Origin: Branchiostoma floridae
Lineage: Eukaryota; Chordata; Leptocardii; Amphioxiformes; Branchiostomatidae
Reading direction: 5' to 3'
Assembly (NCBI RefSeq): GCF_000003815.2
Contig: NC_049980.1
Coordinates: forward strand, 11,561,460-11,625,459
DNA: 64,000 nucleotides
Shown: positions 1 to 12,783 of the stretch, in pieces
How positions within the stretch are numbered: the first letter of the stretch is position 1
Layout: every line of letters begins with the position of its first letter
Program-made: the position numbers and the translations under genes
Notes under the pieces: model-generated
Databases searched by the model: none
What the model was told of the DNA's origin: nothing
Seen by the model: the letters and a program-made list of their open reading frames with translations, nothing else

Positions 1-245
1 TTGCTCTTGAATATCACAAACCTTTATTCACGACCAATGACTTAACAGCTATCGTTTCATTGACCATCTGTCACCTTCTTCAGTGAATGAGGAGTACCTT
101 TAATTTGCACTATACAGCTAGGTCTCACTGTAAACAATGTGATTACAAACATAGTATATTTTTTCACATACATAGATGTTACCAACCGTAAAGTTATGTC
201 ACATAGATATGTTGTTAGCAGTTGTTGTTCTTGTTGTTTATCTAG

Positions 246-2706
246 ATCAGCTCCCACCGGGCGTCTCAAACGACGCCTGGACCGTCAACATAGAGCACAC
301 ATGTTCTGGCACGGTGACCAGCCTGTGGGACTGTGACAAGACTTATTCAGAGCCCTGCTGGCTAACATACGCCGTGGGAGGAAGTGGGGAATGCCCTAGC
401 CTTCTCCAAATCTCGTGCGAAGGCGGGGCCCTGTTTCTAATCTTTCTTAATGGCCCTCACCTTGTCCTTTCTACTTATGGTGCAAACACCTATGTCCTTC
501 TTTGTGTCATTTCTTTCTTTATTTCAACAAGGTGTAATAGTTACCCCATGGGCGGGGCGAGGTTTCTGTGTATATCACCAGGCCCGCCCACCGAGGGGTA
601 TGCCCGAGGGGAGACTAGAAATCCCCGAGGTGGCGGGCCTGGTGATATACACAGAAAACGAGCCCAGGGCCATGGGGTAACTAACTTAGCCCATGGCATA
701 CTTCCCCGAAGCTTTTCTAGTTCATCAGCTTTACAAAATGTTACTTTATTTTGTCCTTAAAGTCCACAATCTTTCTTGTTATTGCTTGAAAAGCTGTGAC
801 AGACAGTGTCAGGCTGTAACAACACACGGTCATTAATCTTGTCAAGACCTTCCCGGCCAAGGTACCCGGAGAGACAGAAAGTCTGGTGATATTCCTCTGG
901 GCAATTAGAAGTGAAGAGTGGGATTGGTCAGTTATCACATGACACAATTCTAGTCCCAGAAGATGGGCTCAAAGGTAAGCTAGGGTTGGTCAGAACAGGT
1001 CACATGCGTATAGCACCCACACTTTTCAGGCTGATATCACCACAGTTTTCTTGATATCACCACAGTTTTTTCCTCATTTGCATGAAATAGCAGCACACTT
1101 TTTTTCGTAGCACCATACTATGTGGATATATCAACAGAAAATGGGGGCTCCTCATTGGCTGAGGGGAAGTAGCCATGGGCTAATTACTGATATCACCGTG
1201 CAAGGCTGTTCACATTTAGCCCATGCTTGACATGTTAGTAATGAAATAAGATATTTGATCTGCCAAATTTATTTGCATAGGTTGTAAAGCCAACCTCAAA
1301 GCCAACATCTTAACGATTTGTCTGATCATATAATGTTCATATCAACAGCGCAGCACTTGCTCAGCAACACGGACCTTGTATTAGAATATTGGAGATCAAC
1401 TTTTTGTTGTCATATTGACATGTATATCAAGTTTCCCTTTATTGTGAAAGATATGATAATATACATTTTAAAGAAACTTACAAGAATGGAATCTATCAGC
1501 AGCATGACAAGGACAGATAACACATGTACGTGATGGAAAGATTTAATGCTGTTCTATTGTCAATGTGCAGTAAACACGACGTTCCCTGACCTGATGTCCT
1601 GTCAGCCGCCCACGACAACCATTCCCAACCCAACCACGTCTGGTCCTGACGTCACAACACACACGGAAGGTAGGTTCACCTACAGATAGTTTGAAGATGG
1701 AGAGACAGGGTTAGTTCGCTTGCTCACATTAACCATCAAGCTGTAGAATGTTTCAGGTTTGGATTACAATATCTGAAAAAATCGACAAAACTCTTTAAGG
1801 TTAGCAAACACAGATTTAGAATATTTCATGGCCATATTATATAGTCACAACGTAACATGTTGTAATATGTAATGCATGAGATAACGTATTGCCGTAATGA
1901 TAATTACACTTACAGATAGCCTCACAACTCCGGGACACGAAGCATCACCTACTGCAGGGCTTTCTACAGGTAAATTAGACCTGGTTATATTCATGGTATC
2001 AAGAGGTGGTTTTCAAATTACAGCTGAATCAGTAAATATTGATATGGCTATTGTGACTAGTTGTGACTTCTTGTGGCAATTGTAACTAGTTGTAACGACA
2101 TGCAAATAAAAGCCTGACGTCTTGATATTGAAGTATTTTGATCAGTTTCATTGGGGTCAACCTTTTTAGTGTGTCTTGATTTTTCAGAACAGTGTTTAGT
2201 GAGTATGGTTTAAACCACTGATTATACAGATCACAAGGTTTCGATTATCAACTTTATCTAGCCTTGATGAATTTTTAAAATATTGTTTTCGACTACAGGT
2301 GAAAAGGTTGGCATTGCTCTCGGGGTGACTGCGTTTGTCTTGGTAGCGATGGTAGCTGGTTACTTTTGTCACAAAAGGTAACTATGTTGTTCATAAACAT
2401 GCGTCAAAAGAGGTATTCCTTTGTAGAATGATAGCTAACGTCTTTGTTTCACACGTTAATTGACTTTTAAACAGCTATAGTGCAACGGAAAAGGAACATC
2501 ATGTTGTTGACTTTTCATATTATGTTGCCTACATACTGAGCTACAGAAAAAAACGTTGTCAAGTGGCTCCAGCTACCACACAACCAGAGCAGACAAAGAA
2601 ACCTGCTGTCGGAGCAACAGATAAACAAGCAAGGGATAACAATCCCACTCAAGATGAACGGGAAATGAGTGACTTTGGGGAAGCTTCAGATGAGTCACAC
2701 AGCTAA
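246..2706 (+). CDS. Gene A: SRCR-domain type I membrane receptor, 3' part
   Basis: Five exons are visible: 246-422, 1571-1669, 1916-1969, 2299-2377 and 2547-2706. The first is the second half of an SRCR domain (four Cys, ending ISCEV); the first half lies left of the window. Then come a Thr/Pro stalk exon (PPTTTIPNPTTSGP), a juxtamembrane exon (TPGHEASPTAGLSTG), a membrane-helix exon (GIALGVTAFVLVAMVAGYF) and a tail of about 53 residues ending SDESHS-stop. Phases agree throughout (1,1,1,2). The first intron has a GC donor at 423. Intron sequence left of exon 246 is closely similar to that left of B's matching exon at 8110, so A and B are recent tandem duplicates. The tail stops early: homology to B's tail continues past the stop. 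A surface scavenger/pattern-recognition role is family knowledge; the ligand is unknown. Confidence 0.8.
540..681. repeat. Foldback element with ~58-bp arms
   Basis: An almost perfect hairpin in gene A's first visible intron. The left arm starts GTTACCCCATGGGC and the right arm ends GGCCATGGGGTAAC, with about 25 bases between arms. A TA dinucleotide sits on each side, compatible with a TA-target MITE (Tc1/mariner type). Family assignment is inference. Confidence 0.75.
1033..1070. repeat. Short tandem duplication
   Basis: The motif TGATATCACCACAGTTTT occurs twice directly in tandem in gene A's intron. Confidence 0.6.
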
Positions 2707-3005
2707 AGATCCATGGAAGTTCCGGAACGACAGCAAACAAAACTGTAAGAGACAGAGACAGTAACCAGGCCAGTCAGTTTGTGAAAGAGCAATCTGTGAA
2801 CCCTGAAAAAGAGCCAACAAACTTCGACAGCGACTCATCTATCAGCGACCTTTCAGCAAAGGTGACAAGCCATCAGGACAGAGCGCCCCCTGGCGAGACG
2901 ATACCATCCAGTGAGAGTAGTTACAAGGAGGTATAACGCTACCCTTTACTCTGTAGACTCTGTAGGCAAACTCCAAGCTATATGCATAGGTTTCTCATAT
3001 ATGAA

Positions 3006-3011
3006 AATAAA
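3006..3011 (+). terminator. Polyadenylation signal of gene A
   Basis: AATAAA lies 300 bases after gene A's stop and just before an unrelated LINE fragment, so it is the likely 3' end signal of gene A. Confidence 0.5.
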
Positions 3012-3029
3012 GAGATGAATAATATGAAA

Positions 3030-3595
3030 AAAATGTTATGAACAAGAAACATACCTTTATGATATAAACAATTTTGAAATTCGGAAAGCGATAACTCAGT
3101 TAAGAATCAGTCGCCATAAATTGAATATTGAAACAGGCAGATATTACAATGTAGCCCCTGACCAAAGGTTCTGCCCTTTCTGTCCAAAGCATATTGAAGA
3201 TGAATTTCACTTTTTAATGGAATGTTCTAAATACACTATTTTACGTAATGAGCTATTCACATTTCTAGAATCTATTACAGCAGATTTCAAGAACCTCGAT
3301 GCTAAAGACAGATTTGTATATATTTTTAGATGCCACAACTCCCATAATGCAAAGATAGGCAAATATATCAAAGACTGCTTTGCTATTAGAAAGAAAAATG
3401 AAACTCATGATTAGCCCGACTCGATTGTAACACTATATCAAAGACTTGTATTAGCCCTTCTTGTTATTTTTATTAGGATGTTAAGTCTCATTGTATAGAC
3501 CTATTTTTTTTTTACTTTAAATTGTGTAATAGTCGTTGCCATACATTGTACCATGTACAAATGTCGTGCAATAAAGTTCATCATGTAAAATGTAC
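3030..3595 (+). mobile_element. LINE 3' end (fragment 1)
   Basis: The segment encodes the C-terminal tail of a non-LTR retrotransposon ORF2. Residues read LRISRHKLNIETGRYY, then a Cys-x2-Cys (FCPFC) and IEDEFHFLMEC, the CCHC-like tail seen after LINE reverse transcriptases. A short 3' UTR ends in CAATAAAGTTCATC. The reverse transcriptase itself is missing, so this is a 5'-truncated copy. A shorter relative of its 3' UTR lies at 40165-40240. Clade not determined. Confidence 0.75.
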
Positions 3596-5560
3596 TTGAA
3601 TATTGAGTTCATTTTGTAGTCGTCGTGTCATACTTTGAATTACTTCTGCATATCCTGATACCTGTACAAACTTTGCAGACCTACATGTGATGTATCAATA
3701 GAATAGTATAACTGTCGTAAGTACAGAAGAATTATCATAAAAATAGTTGTATTTAGTCTGCGAGTCATGGTGCTTTATTATCCCCCTGTTTTTTGCAATC
3801 CAGACTTTGGGAAGTGCCACCTGATTGACGACCTTTCAGTGAGACATTTGTTCAGCAAACAGACATGTACTTACAAGCAGATGTAAACACTTCAACGGTA
3901 ATCATTGACAAGATTCACCTAGTTCGGAAGTTTTAAACTACATCCGGATCAGAGATACGACACATGAAATGACGGACTTGGTAACTTTTCTATTGCAACA
4001 TATAAATACATAACGTGATGTTGACACACTCAAGCTCAACACGCTTATCTTAGTGTCGTCATCAGAAACAAACTGGAAGGACAAAAGAGCATTAAAACAA
4101 ATACAGACAAGCAAAGAATTTTAACAAAAGTAATGTTCAAGTAATAAACCACATTAATAAAATCAAGGATAAGAAAAAAACACATTTCTAAAGAGATGGA
4201 TTATGAACAGATACGCCAGACCAAGCTGGCAGGTCAGAAATTTAGTTATTCAAAACTTTTTGTTTATTTTATGAATGATAGTACATACTGAAGAAGTTTG
4301 GCGTCAGTTGAATGCTGAACATCGAAGCATCAAGTGGCATTATCAGGAAGATTACCCAGATTTATGGCGAATTTTACCAGCTTATGTGGAAAGCTGAGGA
4401 GGTTGCTACAGTATTGAGTGTAGTTGGGGCAGTACAAAACTTCAACAAGTATATTTATTATCATATTATTTAGTATCATTATTATCATTATCAATCAATA
4501 TAATTGCTCGTTGTGAGAGATTTTCTGCGGTATTCGTACTTTTCTTAAACAATCATTAATGTGCAGACACGGAACGTGAATGAGATTAAGTTATCATTAC
4601 ATGTTTGGCTACAAGTCAGGTAATGATGAATTTCGTTTTCTTATATCTGATTAGCGAAGACATCAATGCAAGGGGAATTATAAGTGGGAACCTTCCAAGT
4701 ATTTTCGCATTTTTGCATCGTGAGATGTTATTCACAATTACAATCATCAAAATGCACTTGGTAACTGTGATGTAGATGATGTAATCAAGATAGATTTCCT
4801 TGACAATGAGTGAAAGCGGTGTTACCGAGTATTCTCCATCGTTTCCGTCTCCCGCGACCTTGACAATGAACAGGGCATCACCATGTACTCTTAGTTGCTT
4901 AAGTTACTAAAGTACTTCGAAAGAAGAGTAAATACCGAGTCATCCATTTTTGTGGGCTCATTTATACATGTCAAATGCATGAACAATGGTAGACAGTCAC
5001 AACTAGACATGCGAAGTGGAATGTAAATATTTCAAGTAAACTGTACAGGAAAAGAACGCGTATTAAAACCCAACCCTTATTACAGAGTGTTTTGTAGTCA
5101 AATTCAAAGATGCATAATAGGTGTCACTGTGCATTGTTTCTATGATATTCATTTCGACATTTCAGTCAAATCTTTACAACACCAAGTTAAACTCTTGAGC
5201 GGAGTGGCTATCGTGTCAACAAAATAACAAATACATAATTTCTTCCGCCAATCTGTGACACTTTAAAAACACGTAAGACACGCACCGCCTTCAAAGAGTC
5301 ACTGATTGACTAACATTCAATTGACTTACTCATATGTAACTAATGAACCCCGTCAACGATATATTCTTCCACGGTGGCTTTACTATAGGCCCACATGTAA
5401 GGGCAAAGAGTATTTTGTAAGGGCAAACAATTCAAGGGTCGTCACAGTGATCAGCACGGGAAACGCCATATTGGAAACGCAGTGAGTGGTGTCCGGTTTT
5501 CCGTTCCATGAGCTGCGAAGAATGTCGTCATGCCGTTGTGTTTGTGACTTTTAACCAAAC
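3596..5560. other. Intergenic, A to B
   Basis: No gene or RNA was recognised. The sequence is AT-rich, with no ORF resembling a known family. The last few hundred bases should hold gene B's promoter; I saw no confident core promoter motif. Confidence 0.4.
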
Positions 5561-8500
5561 ATGATGTTTCTGAAGATTTCGCTGTTTCTCTGTGTGGTGA
5601 TAGGGCCGCTTAACAGCACCCTTGCTCAAACCAACGGTAGGTCTTTTTGAAGAGGAAGTTTATTTAGTGTAGTAACATATTTTCCGCCTCGCCTAGATAA
5701 CAAATATATTCTTCGGACCACATCCATTTTTAAATCTGTACATAAAGTAAACAACCGATAAATCTGTTTTGGGACATATGTATGTAATAGTTATCCGTTT
5801 CCACCAGAGATAAAAATGCCTATGTTGTGATGCAGTATCCCACTATAGCATAGGCCTTTTAAAATATCCTACCCAACTATGGGCACTTTTGTAGCACAGT
5901 CGTCATGCCGTTCCTTAACGTACAGTAAATGAAGGATGTAGGCCTTTGTGAATCGAGAGTTCGACAGAAGCTGCTGTATTGACAGTTTGTCTGAAACAAC
6001 TCTTGTTATAGATCTGATATTGATTGCTAGATCGATGGGGTGATGCCCCCTGTACACTAGACGACGATCCACTGCGCTCTCACTGCGACTTGAATGTTTT
6101 CAACCTTCAGTCATACATAATGAAAAAGTGTGACTGAAAGGAGAACGAAGCCCACAAATGAAAAGCATAAAAAGATTCATTGAGCGATTCGTCAAATTAT
6201 TGGTCTCAAAGAGAGCCCCGCGAGTCCGCCGTCCAAGTGGAAATAGCATGTGACCTCTCGTCCATTTTGTTTAGCTCGTACTTATAAACATGCATAAGAT
6301 ATTCAGAAAACATTTTTATGACTCTCCTCAGGAAATGTTACAAATACAGCACATATAATGAGGCCTTATCTAAAGATTCTTACTGAAATTCTTTCCTTTG
6401 CAGATTGTGTCGGTCCTCCTCCATCATACAACAATAGTATATATCAAGACTGTGTAGCGAATCAGCCGACAGGCGGTTGTAACTGCAATGAAACGGGTAA
6501 GACCTGTATCCATGGTGACCAACTGTACTACAAATGTGACCATGGCATAGACTTGGACTTCATCATCACCTGCGACCGTAAAGATTGGGACGCAAACCTG
6601 GGATTCGTCAGCTTGCCAGATTCGAAAGACGAATTTGAAGCCTGCACGGGTAAGATTGTGCTCTTGAATTCTCATTGTCTCAAGGATGCAGTTGAAATGC
6701 AAAATAGCTTAAGTTTGCTTATGTAGGTCGAAGAGGTGGTTTACGAAAACAAAATCACGTTTACAAAATCATGTTTCAAGCGTAATGCATTGTACTGTAG
6801 ATGCTGCTGTTAGCAACGCATTTTGTTTAAATTCGTCCTTTTTTAAGCCATTCTCTGAGCAGTCTTCTGAACTGGTTCGTCGGCCCTGGAATATAATACA
6901 CTCTGACTTTTGTTAAAGTGCGTCTACAGTTACCAAAATATCCCAAATATAGCAGAGAACTTTTATACATATCTCTTTTCACTATCCATAAGGCTCCCCG
7001 GCCCCGGTGCAGTCAACGCTACCACCACGAACAACATTTCCTCCCTCTGAGTGCTCCAAGTTTAATGTTACAACCTGGCCACCGGAAGGTATACGACAAG
7101 ATGTATTTACATTTTTAAAAGAGTCTCCTAACCTGACCTCCCCTACCTTCAACGAATGTATGAAAGTACCTTTTCTGAATTCTCAGTTTTTTTAATGCTT
7201 TAATGAATTGTTAAATCTGATACTTTTTTTTATTCCCGATACTCTCCCTATTCTTCACTCTAGATGTATCGAATATAATCCAGATCACTTAAGCTTAGAA
7301 AAAAGAACAATCTTCCGCACAGCAACACGAGACGTGTTTTTCATCCAGGCTGCATCAGGCTTATTGGAAATGAGACGATGCCCCACGAGACGACAGGCAT
7401 ACTCCAGGTGTACTACAACAATAAATGGGGAAGCGTGTGTCAAACGGCTACCTGGAATCAACCCACCGTACTCGACATCGCATGTAGGATGCTAGGGTTT
7501 AACAGCCGCGGGTCGCCGGCAGTGCAAGTTGCAATACGTAAGTTATGTATCACATCTTTCTAAACAACTGCCTTTTGTTCTGCCATGTGTGCGCAGTAGT
7601 AGCAATCAAAATGTTTAAAAACTATCTAACATGATACACGAAATTGTTGTTGAAGTTGGGGTAACATGGCATTGTACACATTTCTTTATTCACAAGAATC
7701 ACAACTACAGATTTGGCTAACGTCACACTTCTACAAAGGGGCCCGACCGGGCAGTTTGGGGGAACGAATAGTACGATATAAAAGACAGCAAAACTCAGAA
7801 GGGATCAGAAATAATTCAACAGCATGCCTTGTGCATATTTATTTGCATAAACTTTAATTTTCGTTTCCGCAAACAGCCCCAGGTAGGAAATGTGACGTAG
7901 GTCTTTAACAGCCAGCAACCATCCGTCATCTTCTTCACACTACAGCTAGGTTTCACAGCTAACAATGCGGTTACAAACATAATATATTTTTAACATACGT
8001 AGATACTCTTAAAGAAACAAAAGATGGGATAATTCGTTTCCAACCTTAACGTTATGTCACATATACATAGATATGTTGTTGATAGTTGTTGTTCTTGTTG
8101 TTTATCTAGATCAACTCCCATCGGGCGTCTCAAACGACGCATGGACCGTCAACATACAGCACAACTGTCCTGATACGGTGACCAGCCTGTGGAACTGTAG
8201 CAGGACAGAACCCTGCTGGCTAACATACGCCGTGGGAGGAAGTGGAGCATGCTCTAACCTCATTAAAATCTCGTGCAAAGGCAGAAGCTTGTTTTCTTAT
8301 CCTCCTTAATGAATCCTTAATGGTTCTCACCTTGTGGGGTCATTTGGAAATAAGACCAATAATTGTTCAAAATGGTCAACATGGTGCAAAACGTCTATGC
8401 CCATCACTGTACAGTTTCGTATTCCTTGCAACGATTAATGTGTACGGATATCATCATGCAAGGCTGTTTGGCATGTTGGTAATGAAACAAAATGGTTGAT

Positions 8501-10386
8501 CTGTCAAAATCAAAGCCAACATCTCAACGTTCTGTATGATCATAAACGTCCAAATTAACTGTAGTCTTTTTCAGCAAGAAGGGCCTAGTATTAGAATTAT
8601 TGAAGGCAATGCTTGATAATCATTTTCGTTGTCAAATCTACACGTCATGTAACGATATGTCAAGTTACCATTTCTTGTGAAATATATGATAATCTACTTG
8701 ACGTTTTAAGTGTTGAGAATGCATTCTATCAGCAGCATGGCAATGTAAGATATCACCGAGCGTACATGTATATGAAGGAAGCCTTTAATGTTGTTCTCTT
8801 GCTAATATACAGTAAACACGACGTTCCCTGACCTGATGTCCTGTCAGCCGCCCGCGACAACCATTCCCAACCCTACCACGTCTGGTCCTGACGTCGCTAC
8901 AGAAGGTAGGTTTACATGAATATATTTCAAAGATGGAGACACAGGGTTAAGGTGCACTCGCACTGCACTTGCGGCATGCTTGAGTCACTGCGGGGTTCGA
9001 AAGATACTTAAGGAATTTCTGAGATAAAGAACGAATTTTCTTACTTTTTGTTTATTATGTCGTCTTCAAATTTTTACATATTACGCAATATCTAAATTAT
9101 AAAAAAATCGGAGGAAATAACAAAACAGTGACGCCGTGAACGAACCCCGCAGTGACGCAAGCTTGACGCAAGTGCGGTGAGAGTGCAACTTAAGTTCGGT
9201 TGCTGACATTAACCATGCGCCTACTGTAGAATTTTTGGGAAATGTTTCGATTATAATATGTACATAATGTTTAAAATATATTCGGCAATAATATTCAGAG
9301 GATTTGCAAACACACCATGATATGTCAAATACGCCAAATTAAATAGTCACAAGGTAACATGTTGCGATATGTAATGCTTGTCGTTTTTTTCGTAAATTGC
9401 ACTTTCAGATAGCCTCACGGACAAAACTCCTACAGCGTCGGGACACGAGTCGTCATCTGGGTTTTCTACAGGTAATCAGACAGGTTTATTCACGGTATTA
9501 GGGACGGTTTTCAACTAACAGCTGAACCAGCATACTCGTATTTGTATAGTTGTTTTCGCGTGGCATCTGTGATTAGCTGTAACGGCATGCAAATAAAGGT
9601 CTGACGTTTGACATTGAAGAACTTTGATCAGTCCTTGTTTCATTGACATTCTGGTGTTTCTTGGATTATCAGAAGTACATTTTGTGTGTATAATGTAAAT
9701 CACGTCTTACACAGATCACGTTGTTTGCGCTGTCAACTTTATCTTCTTGAATTGTTGAATTCGGATACAGGTGGAATCGTTGCTATCGTTGTCGGGGCGA
9801 TTGCGGGTGTCGTCCTGCTAGCACTTGTAGCTAGCAAGCTTTGTTGCAAAAGGTATGTTGATCATAAACATACGTCAAGAGAGATAGTCCATTGTTGAAG
9901 AATACTTAACTATGGTTTTAAATTTGTATTTCACACATAATTGGCTAACACGTTTAGACAGCTATTTACAACGTTTCTGTAAATAGGAGGGAAAATAACT
10001 ACACGTCTTTCGTGGTTGACTATTGATATTTGTTGACTAAATACAGAAACAACCGTAACAACCGTCGAAGGGGAAACGCTGCAGCTCATAATTCACAAAG
10101 GCGGGCACAACCACCACCTGTCGGAGAAACAAATGAACAATCAAGTGACAACAACCCCACTTCAGGTGAACCGGCACAGCTGCAGGAAATGAGACAAGTC
10201 GGAGAGGCTTCCGATGAGAGACTCAGCATTGAAGTGAAGGATGGAACGTCAGGAACGGCAGCAAACCAAACGTCAACAGATCCAGATTGTAGCCAGCCTA
10301 CCGGCGAACCATCAGCATCAGAACCATCAGGTCAAACGGACAGCCCCAAACGTCCTGGCAGCGCTATGACACCGATCGACTCATAG
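5561..10386 (+). CDS. Gene B: CCP-like + SRCR type I membrane receptor
   Basis: Nine exons: 5561-5636, 6404-6649, 6993-7088, 7349-7537, 8110-8280, 8813-8905, 9409-9471, 9771-9852, 10047-10386. They total 1356 nt and give an unbroken 451-aa protein. Residues 1-25: signal peptide (MMFLKISLFLCVVIG; ATG at 5561 or 5564). Residues 26-107: 8-Cys module with sushi-like spacing (GDQLYYKC...IITC). Residues 108-139: Pro/Thr linker. Residues 140-259: one SRCR domain split by an intron (WGSVC...IACRMLGF / LWNC...ISCK). Residues 260-311: stalk and juxtamembrane exon. Residues 313-337: membrane helix. Residues 339-451: Ser/Thr/Pro-rich tail with no tyrosine. Split coding of SRCR is typical of group A domains. 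The donor after exon 5 is GC. Likely a cell-surface recognition receptor; ligand unknown. Confidence 0.85.
6066..6240. repeat. Foldback element of the GC-rich-ended family
   Basis: The left side reads CCACTGCGCTCTCACTGCG and the right side GAGTCCGCCGTCCAAGTGG. The ends match those of the larger foldback element at 23258-24156. It sits in intron 1 of gene B. The element has no coding capacity. Confidence 0.5.
8947..9193. repeat. Inverted-repeat element between TTAA sites
   Basis: Terminal inverted repeats of about 27 bases with a few mismatches begin TTAAGGTGCACTCGCACTG and end GAGTGCAACTTAA. The AT-rich core contains GAGATAAAGAACGAA, also found in the element at 23258. TTAA at both ends could be part of the repeat or a target duplication. 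Located in an intron of gene B. Confidence 0.7.
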
Positions 10387-12783
10387 TAGTTGAAATCTTT
10401 ACCCAAACGCTTCATTCAGACATTCTATGGACTGAGCAGACAAAATCTTAGCATAGATGGATTCAACAGAAGTAGGCGGAAACAACATTCAGACCACAGA
10501 AGAGACCAGACACAGACACTGACCATCATCCAACAGTAACTAAATCAATCAAATATTGACAAACAGTAAAATAGCAGAACATCATATGACGATGAACAGA
10601 AGAGAGAGTAGTTTGTGTGCACCAATTACGTTTAGCATCTGTCATGCGCTCAGAATATATCGTATGCAAATCTTTAAATCATATCCATACTTGAGTAACT
10701 GGTTTTGGCGTCTTTTTTAGCAATGTTTTATATTGAAGATACAATAACAAAGCAGTGCTGGTTTACCTATCTGTTGAGGTCACAGTCCACACATGGTTGG
10801 ACTGCAACCTACACCCACACTGCAAGTATGAACATTTGAAGCAAACCAAACATTTCATTATTTGAATGTATAACCGTCTTACGGTGTAATACAAAAGCTT
10901 CATAGGCACGCGGCGCGGAAGCAGCTTTACTACGCTGAACGAAATGTCACACAGAACTTTTACACATGTCGCTGAAAGCTACTCGTAAGTGTTCTTTAAC
11001 GCTATCCAGCAAAGATGCCCCAACTTTTCTACGGATTCCATTTCTAACACGCTTATAGCATAGCAAGTGTGGTTTACTTACAAGTGTTACATTGATATAA
11101 TGCTCTATTTTACCTTTTTGTGAACTTTAATGTGCAAGAAAATACGAAATATTTGTGTCAGTTCTCATCTTTGTATAGTTTGTGTCAGCGAAGTTGCGAC
11201 CACCGGCATGTCGTCGTAGGTCCATGATAGCACATTACTGTATTCGTACGTACATACTTGATCGCATATATCGTGATGGACTGTGGCCAAGTTCTTGCTG
11301 CGTCGTTAGTATATCTAATAATAGTTTAATCTCAAAGCAGATCTTCAGAGACAAAATCGTGACGGTTTCTGACTGGACGCGAGTCAGGCCTAGATCTGAC
11401 CGCTATACCCCTTATGGCCGTATGTCAACAAAAAGGAACAAAATAGAAGAAGGTCTCAATCGTCCCAGCCAACATCTGCTTGGAGAGCATAAATATTGGA
11501 GGTGTCCGCAGATATATCTGAATGGCCTAGCAGTCAGATCTTGGGGTCCAGAAACGGTACGAAAGTCTACTTGGAGATTGATTTGCAACAGCCCACGACC
11601 CTTGTCAATTAAGTTATTTTGTTTTGAAAGGCGTACGTGTGTGTCAGCAGAAAGTGGTGCATGTTCGTATATTAACTAGACAAGTCAATAATAGCCGCTG
11701 TCAGGGCACGGGTTCAACCGAAGGGCAGCGGGAGAAATGGGGCACAAAATACTGATGGCAAATATAGAAAAGTACTGATTCAGCAGTATGCAGCACTGAT
11801 TAGTACCGTCGGGACTGTGTGCACCGTTCCCTGGGTGCTTCCAACAAAAGTAGGGAGGGTATAAATGGGGCGTTGGAAATTGTGTCATTTCTGTACTTTT
11901 TGAGATGAAATCTTGCCATTTTGATGTCCATGGGTATAGACCATACATGAAGCATTATACCACAACACAAAGGCCTTTCTTTACACGTCAATATTTGTCA
12001 AGCCATGAGGAAGTAAAACTCCTTTAGTGGTAAGACAAATGGTATACGAACCAAACATTTGCTCTTTATCAGAGGTATTGTGCAATCAGTTAACAGGTAC
12101 GTTACAAGGTACAATGTCGGTTAACTTGGTAACCACTAACGTAGAAAACTATTCAGGAACATTTTTCACAAATGGTGTTGTTGGATAGGCAGCGACCTTG
12201 GTGGGTCGTACAGACAGATAAAAGTGTATAAGTCGTCAATCTTACAGTTCCTCCTAATCCGACCCGAATGTTAACACTGACTTCAAGTTATTCTTACTTG
12301 CTACTCCTGACATCACTAAAAGTGGACTCTTGATGACCTACATGTAGAATGAAGGTCAGCCACCAATCAAAGAAAGCTGTAGGCATCCTGGAGGACAAAC
12401 CAAACCAGACATCAAATATTCATCAACCAGCAACAACTGTCAATCGTTTGGATTGATTTTCTTTTTCTAGAAAGGAGAACAACGATGTTTTAACCGTCAC
12501 TCTTATTCTCAGTCATGTGGTAGTTAGCTTGGCAGACATTGTATCTGAGCACCTTAGCAATGCAAAGTCTTTACAACAATAACGCGAATATACATAGCAT
12601 GTTTGGTATTTAGTCAATGCCAGCTCATACAGTGAAAGCGCGTACACAATAAAGAAACCTCCATCCTTCAATGTAACTAGGCAAGTAACAAAGCCACAAA
12701 CAGAACCAGGAAACGACTAAATGTTGTTGACTTCGTAAAGATCAGAAAGTGTCTGACTTCCATATCCTAAACAAGGGACAAAG
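10387..12783. other. Intergenic, B to C
   Basis: This holds B's 3' UTR and C's upstream region. An open frame of 165 codons at 11182-11679 shows no domain, codon bias or homology I recognise and is not called. No RNA gene was seen. Confidence 0.4.

Noticed and set aside
11182-11679. 165-codon open frame between B and C
   Set aside because: No recognisable domain, no splice or paralogue support; chance frame.
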